64,000 bases of DNA from Strigamia acuminata (Eukaryota > Arthropoda > Chilopoda > Geophilomorpha > Linotaeniidae). Shown here in pieces: positions 20,208-28,711 of the stretch. Position numbers and translations under genes: made by a program. Within the stretch, counting starts at the first letter, position 1; each line of letters starts with the position of its first letter. Where the stretch lies: NCBI GenBank assembly GCA_949358305.1, contig OX442322.1:5394001-5458000 (forward strand), read 5' to 3'. The notes beneath the pieces were generated by a model. That model made no database searches, had not been told where the DNA came from, and was given only the letters and a program-made list of their open reading frames with translations.

Positions 20208-22104
20208 TGTGACAAATTAATATGGCTATAAATGCCTATTGTGCCATTATGACGGTAATTTTACTGTATTTGCTTGTAAAACTAATAAGAGTCCTGAATA
20301 AAGTTATTTATGATGTTTCAGAAGCAGAGTTGTTATATTAATAAATATTAATTAACATTACTTCGTGATATCAAAGTATCACGGCCAAAAGTGCAAGATT
20401 TTGTCTGCTAAAAACCGCATTCGTCAATGCGGAATGTCGCCACTAGATGGCGCTATCGCAAATCAGCGGTAAATTCGAAATACGGAATTAAATGAATAAC
20501 AAGGAATATATATTAAATAAGTATTTAATATATTCACTTAGATTATTTTACTTAACAATAATATAAAGTTATATTATTGTATTGAATGATTGGAAGAAAG
20601 AATTGGTCACATTCTTGGAATAGTGACCATGCGGATTAAAGGATTAATGTGTGACTTGGGAATGTGTCCTGGGTATCCACTTCCGGTCCCCGGTATCCAT
20701 TTTCTGTTTCATGTCAAGGATTAGCATAATCCAAACTTGCATCCCTGTATCCACTTCCTGCGATACAGGATTGGTGGAACTTAATCCCACCAAGTATAAA
20801 ACTCCCTGACAACAGGAAGTTAACCAGTCTGTTTTCTGGTTATTTGGTATGTCCGCACGTCAAATAGCCGTTTCTTATACTCAGGGCATGGTCCTACCGG
20901 ACCATGCATAGCATGGCTCTGCTGAGCCATGCAACCCCCGTCAACTGAAGACGAAGTTCGGACTATTCATGTTTCCGTCAAACGGTCTTGCCGAGGAGAA
21001 AGCCTCCCGCATAAGTATCCTCGTGGTCGGACAATAGAATCACGTGTGATACCAAAGTATTTAGTAATCGTCAGTAGCACTGTTACTGCAAGAGATTGAT
21101 TCCATCACCTGATGGTGCCAAAGCAGTCTGCATGCAAAACATGCAGTTACCGCCAGTAGCACTATGTGTTTGGGAATGTTATATCTCTTCGGTGATGGTG
21201 CCAAAGCAGTCTACTTACGAGTAGTATCTCGGGTGAATAATTCTGTTGTGCAGAACTGCGGGCTATATCCCCCTGAATACCAGTGCCGTCTCTCACCGCA
21301 CTGTTATTTAGGGCACGCGCGATACTGTTCTGCTCAGCAAGGCGAACTTTGACGGCAATTGTGTGTTGCGATGCTTTAACCCTAATTTATTTTGTAGTTG
21401 ATAAAAAACCTTAATTGTTTAAACTTGGCAACAAGTTAACAATCGAAGCAAGTCACGAGACCTGTTTCACCGTATGACGAATCAAATTCGTGACAATAAA
21501 TTGAATACAATTTATTGAGTTAATTTATTAAACTCACAACATCCCGAATTAATTATAATTCAGAAGTGGAACCTTGAAGAATAAATGACTTCATTTATTC
21601 ATTACCAATTTCCAACCCTAGTTGTGGCGGTGCAGTTAAAAGTCAACCGCACCTCTCGGATCAAACCAAGAAGCATTACACGGACCATTACACCAGATAC
21701 GAACCAGGAACGCGAAGGAACGCGAAGGAACCAGTTCCACGATTACGAAGCGCCGACGGAAGCCGCGAGAACACAGCCAGCCCGGCTACGCGTAGATGAC
21801 ATCTGTAAACTCGGTCGAGCGGGCGTTTTGCCGTTCCCGAACCCCGGATCACCAATAACCGTAATGTTATTATTTTAGGGCTGTTTCACAGCCAATTATT
21901 TGTATAGTTTAACTTGTAAATTAACTTGCCAAATGTCGGCATTAGAATTTGTATAACTTTAGTAATTGATTGTATTGGATAAAAACAATAAATGTTATGT
22001 TTTGAGAAACTCTGTTGTCTTTATTATCTCGTATTTTATTTACTATTTGCGCGACTTATACCCGGTACTATCATGCGATAGGAGTTGTGGTCGTCACCGT
22101 CACA
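20208..22104 (+). repeat. X1: 1.9-kb solo LTR with 4-bp target duplication
   Basis: Ends are perfect inverted repeats TGTGAC...GTCACA, flanked by AGCG at 20204-20207 and 22105-22108. It contains a TATA box (TATAAA, 20795-20800) and a perfect CTCF-consensus match at 20440-20454. A GC-rich block holds two copies of GATGGTGCCAAAGCAGTCT about 80 bp apart (near 21115 and 21195). I do not recognise the family. It is related to the fragment at 26149-26390 and more distantly to 38253 and 62018. Confidence 0.85.
20795..20800 (+). promoter_or_regulatory. TATA box in LTR X1
   Basis: TATAAA in the context CCAAGTATAAAACTCC, about 590 bp into the LTR and upstream of its structured GC-rich block. Confidence 0.5.
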
Positions 22105-24142
22105 AGCGCACTAACTCACAAACCAAATAGTTTGGCTAAAGCGATTGGAGATTCAATCAGGGCAATTTGTGAGAGACATATGTGTAATGTGGAAGAGACT
22201 GCGAATAGCGACGTGCTAAGCACGGACAATGAAAATCAGAATTGCGACGTGATTGATTCGAATGGGGTTTCGAATGCCATGGATAATTTAAGTGAGATCT
22301 TAATCAATAATGGACAACATGGGGAAACTCAACATAGACACGGGAGTTTTGAGTACTTGAACAAGGTTCAAATCAACGGTTGGAAGGGGAGCAGGAAAAG
22401 TGACCATGCGCATGCATTTAAATGTAGCAATCTCCTTAATTCTGATATGGAAAATCAGAAACGTTTTTCAAGGAAGACTAAAAAGTCTACGGATTCTGTA
22501 AATTTGGGCAGAGTCCCAATTACTAACAATGAGGGGGAGAAGTCATATAGTATGACTAGGATTGTTAGTAATTGTTTTGAGACCAAGGACCGGAAAGGGA
22601 TTTTAGGGAAATCTAAACAGCCTAGGAAAAGAAAAGACAGAGCTCTTCCTTCGGCCACAAATAAAGAATTTGTGGCAGACTCGTTTAGAACATCTAGATA
22701 AAGAGAGCGTTCTTGGCATGAATCAGTCAAAGAGAGTTTTTGGCGTCCTATTAGAGGATAAAGGAATTACCCCTCACGTATCTGGTGTAGTAACAGAAGC
22801 TACAAAGCCAGATATGCCCCCAAAACAGATAGTTCACCTCGGGGAGGTTTTAGATTTGATAAATCTAAGTGTTTGGCATGTCCCACATAGGATGGGAGGA
22901 CAATACATGGTTTTAGTTGATGATTGTTCGCAGTATATCTGGATTAAACATTCAAAGAATGGGAAAAGAGTAATTGATATGTTTCAGGATTGGGTAAAGG
23001 AAACTGAGCATATACTTGACAGGAAAGTTAAAAGAATTAGTTTGGGACATGGGATGGATTATTCCCCAAAAGAATTAATTGAATGGGTTGAAATCGCCGA
23101 ATGTATTGGGATCGGGATTACTGGAATGGAATCTGCCAACCCTGAAATTTATTCCATCTCTGAGAGCGCCAACAAAGACATTGTAACGGGGGTGAATATT
23201 TTACTGCAGGAAAATAGGTTTCCAAACACTTTATGGATGGAACTTGCCCATACGATGGCATATCTGCGGAATCGTATTCCAAAAGTTAGTTTGAATATGG
23301 AAGCTCCTTATAATGTATTGTATACGCGACCGGTATCAGTGAGACACCTTCGGTGTATTGGATCGAAGGTTAGAGTTCTAACTCGTATTAGGAATACGAA
23401 ACGTCTCAAGCATACCTGGGAGGGCGCATTAGTCGGATATGCCGAATTTGGAAAAGCTTATCGGATCTGGGATCCAAAGCGGGACAAAGTTGTTTCTTTG
23501 ATCAAGTTAAAGGTGTACGAACAGGACTATTGGTTTGAGGGGGAAATAGGTAACCCTATGGAAGTTGTTAAAGCGGAAGATAACGGTTTGTCGGATTCGC
23601 ATGCTTTTCCCGAAGATGAGACAGAGGAGGTCTCAACCATTCTCGTACAGCCTGTTTTTAAATCCCCAGAAGTTTTGTCTTTAGTGAAGACATCGGACGA
23701 AGAGATTCTCCCTGACATTACTTTACTTGGTGTACGGGAGTCCAAAGCTGTTGAGACAGAGGGGGAAGTTTTCTCAACACGAGTACAGGCATTGCTTGGT
23801 GCAAATGAGTGCAAACTCGTCAAAACAGAGGGGGAAATTGAAAAGACCAAGAGAAACAAAAGGAAAAGGAAAACCAAAACAAATGAAACAAATAATGATG
23901 GAGAATTGACGACAAAGATCGTCGAAGGTCAATCAACGACTTGCGAACCGATTTCTAATGGAATTCCAAGTACTACGTTTGAAAAAGATTTGAACTATGA
24001 GGGGAGAGACAGAGAAATAATTTTTAATGGGTCTTCTATCCATAATTGGGAGTCCGATCCCTCATTATTGGAATTAAGAAAACAGAATGATCGGCTCGTG
24101 ATTAACGACGTAACTACTACGTGGGAGGATGATTGTTGTTGA
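22105..24142 (+). pseudogene. copia-5 pre-integrase and decayed integrase
   Basis: After X1 the frame continues (ALTHKPNSLAKAIGD) into a long polar region. A frameshift near 22665 leads into WQTRLEHLDKESVLGM, the copia pre-integrase motif. An integrase-like region follows: LVDDCSQYIWIKHSK, then FPNTLWMELAHTMAYLRNR and RIWDPKRDKVV. The second and third DDE residues expected of copia integrase are not recognisable. After a long acidic tail the frame ends at 24142, without any RT. Confidence 0.75.
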
Positions 24143-24198
24143 TTGACGGTTTGATGGGAAGTGTTTTGCTTAGAGGTTATAAGCGATCAGAGGGGGTA

Positions 24199-24726
24199 TG
24201 TTGGGAAACAGTTTCCTTGGTGATCGCCTATAACGGATTTACTTATGGCGCTTGGTTCAGCTTTAACGCGCTAGAAGCGATGTTTGATCTGTGGTTCAGT
24301 GCTTCTACATACTGGCCTTTGAGTTTACATGTGCACGATGATATCCAGTATGTTTAGCATGTCGTTGTGTCAAAGCAGACCATCGTTGGCGGTATGTTGC
24401 GTTGCGTACGGTAGCGGTTCGTTATTGTATCGAGCATCTGCGGTTTTGCGGTGCTGGCCCAAATACTGCGCCTTATTTGTCCCTGTGGGATTTGTCCTTT
24501 AGTTATTATATAACTTATGCTTTGGAATCCTAAGGGATTTGTTCTGTAACCCATATGGAATTTGTTCTCCCTGGGGGAGATTCGTTCTGTACTTTTTATG
24601 AGTGAAGATACTCTATCTGTCAACTGCTGATAAAGTGGCAGCCATCTTTTTATGGTTTGTTTGCCAAAGTGCAAATCATGTCTCCTGCTTTATCAACACT
24701 CATCCAACCCACATTAGAACTCAACA
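24199..24726 (+). repeat. copia-5 3' LTR (probable)
   Basis: Starts TGTTGGGAAACAG directly after the purine tract and ends near CTCAACA at 24726; an alternative end is 24741. It contains a short repeat block with variants of GGGATTTGTTCTGTA between about 24485 and 24590. No second copy is in the window, so the boundaries are tentative. Confidence 0.5.
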
Positions 24727-25108
24727 TTTGATAGATCAACAACATCAATCAAACAATACAATTGAAGGGTAGTCAAACAATTAAACATGTGAAATCATTC
24801 TTGATTTCCAATATTCTTTGCCATGCACCTGTTGCGTTTTTAGGCAATTGGCCCAAAAGCTGTAACAGCTGCCCTGGCATTTTGAGCCCTGGATTGGGGC
24901 GTTGCTATGTCAAACCCCGAATTGTGCACCGTTGCTAAGGCTGAAGCCACGCCACGCCTGCGCACTGGCTGTTTTCCGGCCCAAATTCAAGCAATAATTT
25001 GAGTTGAAAACGTGGTGGCAAAGCTCCACATTATGTTTCAAAGGTATCCTCGTATGGGGATGCAATTCTAAGCGCGGATACGTTTTTTGCAGTTTGACGT
25101 AAATAGGG
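24727..25108. other. Unclassified intergenic sequence
   Basis: No supported gene. A minus-strand open stretch (24910-25206, with RIPLKHNVELCHHVF) partly overlaps it and may be the frameshifted continuation of the ORF at 25109-25576. I recognise no family. Confidence 0.3.
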
Positions 25109-25576
25109 CTATTGTCTGATTTTTTTACCTCGGCGATCTGTACCGCTGATTGATTGGGTTCTTCCTTGTCGTGGATTGGCGAAGGAGTGGGTGCCCTGAT
25201 GGGCAAATGTTTTCCTGATCGAATCGATTTTAGACAAGGTCTTGTCGTATGATGATCGTCCTGCCTGGCGTAAAATCAGTGCTCCTTGGAGTCGGCACCA
25301 CATGCTTGGTTGGATTTCTTTGTGTGGAAAGGATGGCTCATAGTGAGTAAACATGGAAATTTCTTGTAGGGCTCCACTGGGTCTGGGTGGTGGGTCCTTA
25401 AGATTGATGACGTCCATTGTACTGGATCCATTGGTGGGAGCGTCTCCTCGGTTGCTGTTGGCAGTAATGGCGCAAATAGTGGCGGCCTCCATCGCTTTCT
25501 TGGTGGCAATGGCCGCAGCAGTTGGCGTAAAGGTAGCTTCTGGTTGTTTTTTCTTTGCAGAATCTCTTGGTGGCAT
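25109..25576 (-). CDS. Unrecognised minus-strand ORF, possibly gag of a decayed LTR element
   Basis: A 155-codon ORF beginning MPPRDSAKKKQPEATFTPTA. An Ala/Thr/Lys-rich start precedes a polar region. About 65 bases upstream on the minus strand lies TTGGCGCGAGTGGGACTT, which resembles a retroelement primer-binding site, so this may be the start of a gag in an old minus-strand LTR element. I see no zinc knuckle or other diagnostic motif. Confidence 0.35.
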   Translation of the reverse strand: MPPRDSAKKKQPEATFTPTAAAIATKKAMEAATICAITANSNRGDAPTNGSSTMDVINLKDPPPRPSGALQEISMFTHYEPSFPHKEIQPSMWCRLQGALILRQAGRSSYDKTLSKIDSIRKTFAHQGTHSFANPRQGRTQSISGTDRRGKKIRQ

Positions 25577-25788
25577 ACATGCCGGTCGAATAGTTTCCAG
25601 TTCGCGACGGTAAGTAATTTTTTGTTAAGTCCCACTCGCGCCAAATTGGGATGGCCGATGTGGCCGGCTCTCGCCTACCACAAATACCTTACAAACCAAC
25701 TTGCTGTGCATTGTCGGCGTGTCGAGTTGAATCAATCGCCAGCATTCCAGGCGGCTGTTCTTAAGCAGGTTACAGCGGCAAACGCCGG

Positions 25789-26148
25789 TCAATAACTGCC
25801 AAAAACCCACGGAAAAAGGATTCTACTGTGGCTGGGCACAAGTTGACGTTGCAGTTCCGGTAGTCGCGGATTCTCGGGACCAAAGGGTTCCATGCAGTTT
25901 AATATGCCCGCCTCTCGTCTCCATTCTTTCGTCGCTTCACTGATCTGGGCCATCTGGTAGAGGTCCACATCAGAAAGCAGAAGTGGGGCATCGCTGAAGC
26001 TCTGCCAGGTGGCATCATAATTTTTATCAACTCCGGTCTTCGGAACTTGTGAGATCATTCCAAACTTTAGGCTTGGTAGCTGCGGCTCGGGTAGACTCGG
26101 GTCGAGATTGACGGACTCATAAGGTCTACATTCAACAAGGACCGGTCT
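25789..26148 (-). CDS. Unrecognised minus-strand ORF fragment
   Basis: Open from about 26148 to the stop at 25789, with LPSLKFGMISQVPKTG and a helical segment around EATKEWRREAGILNC. It is cut upstream by the X-LTR fragment. I do not recognise a family. Its balanced composition makes it more likely a coding remnant than chance, but it has no partner in the window. Confidence 0.35.
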   Translation of the reverse strand, partial: RPVLVECRPYESVNLDPSLPEPQLPSLKFGMISQVPKTGVDKNYDATWQSFSDAPLLLSDVDLYQMAQISEATKEWRREAGILNCMEPFGPENPRLPELQRQLVPSHSRILFPWVFGSY

Positions 26149-26390
26149 TATGACGGTTTACAATGGCTATAAATGCCTATTTTCCCCAGAAAAGCGCTGT
26201 TGCGCCATTATGACGGTATTTTTACATTATTCTGTGTAAAACTGATTTAATTCCTAAATAAAGCTATTTGTAAGGTTTCAGTAGGAAATATGTTGGATTA
26301 ATAAGTATTAAATAACATTCCTATCTGATATCAAGATATCATGACTGAATCACAAAGATTCGTCAATGTTGTCACTAGATGGCGCGATCC
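26149..26390 (+). repeat. X-type LTR fragment abutting the Polinton
   Basis: Resembles the first 240 bp of X1: AATGGCTATAAATGCCTATT, CCATTATGACGGTA, GATATCAAGATATCA and CACTAGATGGCGC all recur. Similarity stops just after the CTCF-like motif (26372-26386), where the ATPase frame begins. It is therefore a truncated LTR, and the break removed the left part of the Polinton. Confidence 0.75.
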
Positions 26391-26602
26391 TCAAACAACT
26401 CTCTTAACCGTTTGTATTTTGGTTGAAATAAAGTTTTAGAAAACACCATCAGCTTGTCGAACCTTAGCCAGTGCAGGAAGTTTAGCAGCAGATTCGTTTT
26501 CCCACATTCGGCCGGGCCACACATGATGCATCTTATGTTTTTCGGCAGAATCGACTTATCACATTTGTCCAAACGCCCCGTGTCAAAATTTATGACATTC
26601 AT
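26387..26602 (-). pseudogene. Polinton packaging ATPase (FtsK/HerA, A32-like), N-terminal fragment
   Basis: About 70 codons from the ATG at 26602 (MNVINFDTGRLDKCDKS). They contain a Walker A motif, GPAECGKT, in the context IRCIMCGPAECGKTNLLL, as in the genome-packaging ATPases of Polintons and adintoviruses. The frame runs into the X-LTR fragment near 26390, so Walker B and the rest are gone. The gene is divergent from the PLA2 gene with only 35 bases between the two ATGs, consistent with a shared promoter. Confidence 0.85.
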
Positions 26603-26637
26603 TTTTTATATTCCCGTAATAAAGAAAGAAGACAAAC

Positions 26638-27127
26638 ATGTTTTGTATCAAATGCCGAAAGGCTACTCCTACCGGCACGTTGGAAATGGGTGTCACTAAG
26701 AACAACGGAGCCTACAAAAGAGGCAAATGCTCCAAATGTGGGACCTTAAAATATCAGTTCATTAAAAAAAAAATCTCCAGCAATCGGCAAAGGACTTTTC
26801 AATAAACTAATCAATAAACTACCGGTAGAAGTGCATATCCCCGGGTACAACTATTGCGGCCCGGGCACAAAATTGGATAAACGTTTAGCTAGAGGCGATG
26901 AAGGCATAAACCCATTGCATGAAGCGTGCAAGCTGCACGACATTGCTTACATAAATGAGAACTTAGAAGCCAGACACGAAGCAGACAGAAAGTTGGTCGA
27001 AGCGTGTGTTTTAATCATCGCCGATCCAACAATCAGTTTAAGCACAAAATTAGTCGCCAAAGCAATCAAAGCAACGTTCAATACCAAACTTAAACTGGGA
27101 ATGGGACTAAAAAAAAAAATTGCCTGA
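26638..27127 (+). pseudogene. Zinc-ribbon plus phospholipase A2-like protein of the Polinton, frameshifted
   Basis: Starts at the ATG at 26638 with FCIKCRKATP and, after 20-odd residues, KCSKCGTLKYQF. These two Cys-X2-Cys pairs fit the small zinc-ribbon start seen in adintovirus and Polinton PLA2 proteins. The frame then breaks at a 10-A run (26764-26773) and resumes one base out of phase. The second part has the PLA2-like calcium loop and catalytic pair: YCGPGTKLDKRLARGD, then CKLHDIAY. A long helical tail ends at 27127. The family is similar to the lipase domain parvoviruses use for membrane penetration. Whether the A-run is decay or slippage cannot be told here. Confidence 0.85.
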
Positions 27128-27812
27128 TATAGAGCAACTGGTATCTGAATTACATAAGCCGGCACGCAGGCATTACGTGAGACGTCCGGTCGTATCTTTT
27201 GGAATCAACGACGTATGGCAAATCGATTTAGTCGAAATGATACCTTTTTCCAGGCAAAACAAAGGTTATAAATACTTATTAACGGTTATAGACACGTTCT
27301 CTAAATATGCGTATGCGGTTCCCATCAAATCAAAGACTGGCAAAGACGTAACCGCCGCATTTGAAAAGGTGCTTGTCAAAGCGGAGAATAAGGGGCCGGT
27401 CAACATGGCATCCGATTGGGGGAAAGAATTCTACAATTCCCATTTCAAGGCACTTGTCAAAAAGTTCAACATCAACCATTTTTCCACACACTCGCCGCTG
27501 AAAGCAAGCATGGTCGAACGGTTCAATCGTACACTCAAAGAGCGCATGTACAGGCATTTTACTTTGAAAGGTTTAAGGAATTGGATTACTGTCTTACCTC
27601 AATTGTTGACCCGTTACAACTCTTCGGTTCATAGAACAATCAACATGAAACTCAAAGACGTGGCTCCCGAACATGAAAAGGCGCTCAGATTAAAATTACT
27701 TCCCGAACCGGCAACGTCCAAGCCTAAATTCAACCAGCAGCAGCCACAAATCAGCAACCGCTCAATTAACTCACATCAGCTGAATGCCAGAGCTAACTCA
27801 GCCGTGCCATAA
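27111..27812 (+). CDS. Polinton integrase (retroviral-type, DDE)
   Basis: Open from just after a TAA at 27108-27110 to 27812. It begins in an 11-A run shared with the end of the PLA2 gene and has no ATG near its start. Motifs: LHKPARRHYVRRPVV, first Asp in VWQIDLVEM, second Asp in ASDWGKEFYN, Glu in SMVERFNRTLKERM about 33 residues later, then RYNSSVHRTI. This matches the integrases of Polintons. The N-terminal zinc-binding part is absent or was encoded upstream in another frame. The C-terminus is Gln/Ser-rich. No internal stop. Confidence 0.85.
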   Translation, partial: KKKLPDIEQLVSELHKPARRHYVRRPVVSFGINDVWQIDLVEMIPFSRQNKGYKYLLTVIDTFSKYAYAVPIKSKTGKDVTAAFEKVLVKAENKGPVNMASDWGKEFYNSHFKALVKKFNINHFSTHSPLKASMVERFNRTLKERMYRHFTLKGLRNWITVLPQLLTRYNSSVHRTINMKLKDVAPEHEKALRLKLLPEPATSKPKFNQQQPQISNRSINSHQLNARANSAVP

Positions 27813-27950
27813 ACAGGCCGACATCGTTAGTCTAGTCACTTCAGTCACTTCTGACTCTTGCTTACCTTGCGTAACCGTAGTGGGCGTCATCTAATGTAAA
27901 CAGAACAGGAAGACGCAAACCCTGTGTGACACTAATATTTCTCAGTTTTT

Positions 27951-28030
27951 TCTTGTCCTATCTTGTCCTTTCTTGTCCTATCTTGTCTTTTCTTGTCCTG
28001 TCTTGTCCTATCTAATCGTATCATGTCCTA
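27951..28030 (+). repeat. 10-bp tandem repeat, 8 units
   Basis: Units of TCTTGTCCTA in strict 10-bp register at 27951, 27961, 27971, 27981, 27991, 28001, 28011 and 28021. The last two are diverged. It follows the integrase stop by about 140 bp. Confidence 0.95.
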
Positions 28031-28293
28031 AGATCGCTTTGTTGTAAATTATTCAAATTTTTTTTTTTCAAAATTTTTCTAAGTTTTTTTTGAAAATTTT
28101 TCAAATTTGGGCATAGGTCCCTCACTCCTTCAGAGTTCAGAGTCGTTGATCAACTGAAAAAATTCTGATTTGTCACTCCTTATATACCCGTGATGTGACC
28201 TTTAAGAAAATTCAATTAGAAACCAGTTTGAACCGGTTTGGTACCTTATAACATCACGCATCACACAACAGACGTCATTGCCTATTGCGGGTT

Positions 28294-28355
28294 TACCCGG
28301 CGCCAATTTGAAACCCGGCGTCAATACGAGGCCGGCGTTAATAGAATTTTGGGCG
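28294..28355 (+). promoter_or_regulatory. 17-18-bp array upstream of the capsid gene, left part
   Basis: The core GGCG(T/C)(T/C)AA recurs at 28299, 28317 and 28334, with a weak unit at 28352, each embedded in a CCCGGCGTCAATA-like unit. The array continues at 34316 on the other side of copia-2. Confidence 0.75.
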
Positions 28356-28693
28356 TGTTGTGGAACAGCTTTCTATTAATACAAGCTGCAGAATTGTGCA
28401 GTGACTTGGAAAAACATGTTGTGAGGAGAAATAACTTGGGATGCCATCAGTTGAGAATCAGAACATGGAGTGAGTTTATTCTCTGCAGTCACATGACCCA
28501 CAGGTATACAGCGCCACCTTGTGGATGAAATACAAAGTAATAAATGTCAACATGATACAAATAGTACTGCAGCCAGTCGTGCAGGTAAGTGCAAATAAGG
28601 ATACATGATCGGTTAAGATTAACAATAGTAAACAACAGTGTCGCTTGATGAGACGACATAAATATGTATACAAGAGGTTTACAATATCCAACA
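28356..28693 (-). repeat. copia-2 3' LTR
   Basis: 338 bp with TGTTG...CAACA ends. Carries a CTCF-like motif on the minus strand at 28510-28524, CCACAAGGTGGCGCT, 14 of 15 consensus positions, followed by GTATACC. Confidence 0.95.
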
Positions 28694-28711
28694 ATCGGCC
28701 CCCTCGTATTA

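Larger units (their letters stand above)
19853..24726 (+). mobile_element. copia-5: degenerate RT-less copia-type element, split by solo LTR X1
   Basis: Remnant of a Ty1/copia-type element: protease end (19856-20207), solo LTR X1 (20208-22104), then the pre-integrase and integrase region (22105-24142), a polypurine tract (AGAGGGGGTA, 24189-24198) and a probable 3' LTR. No reverse transcriptase or RNase H coding is present between integrase and the tract. The 5' part is missing. Confidence 0.7.
27813..28355. other. Polinton non-coding region between integrase and capsid genes (left part)
   Basis: Holds the 10-bp repeat at 27951-28030, T- and A-rich stretches and the first four units of the 17-18-bp array (28294-28355). 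No coding frame is supported. Copia-2 is inserted at 28356. Confidence 0.7.

Noticed and set aside
20935-20975. CTGAAGACGAAG in X1 as a hammerhead ribozyme core
   Set aside because: It resembles CUGANGA...GAAA only in part; the second core reads GAAG and no three flanking stems can be drawn.
21585-21878. 97-codon ORF inside X1
   Set aside because: Lies within the LTR, low-complexity Arg/Thr content, no counterpart in X2 or X4.
22015-22701. Stand-alone host gene
   Set aside because: It starts inside solo LTR X1; past 22104 it continues the copia-5 frame in phase.
27951-28030. CRISPR-like array
   Set aside because: The 10-bp units are contiguous with no spacers, and the context is eukaryotic.
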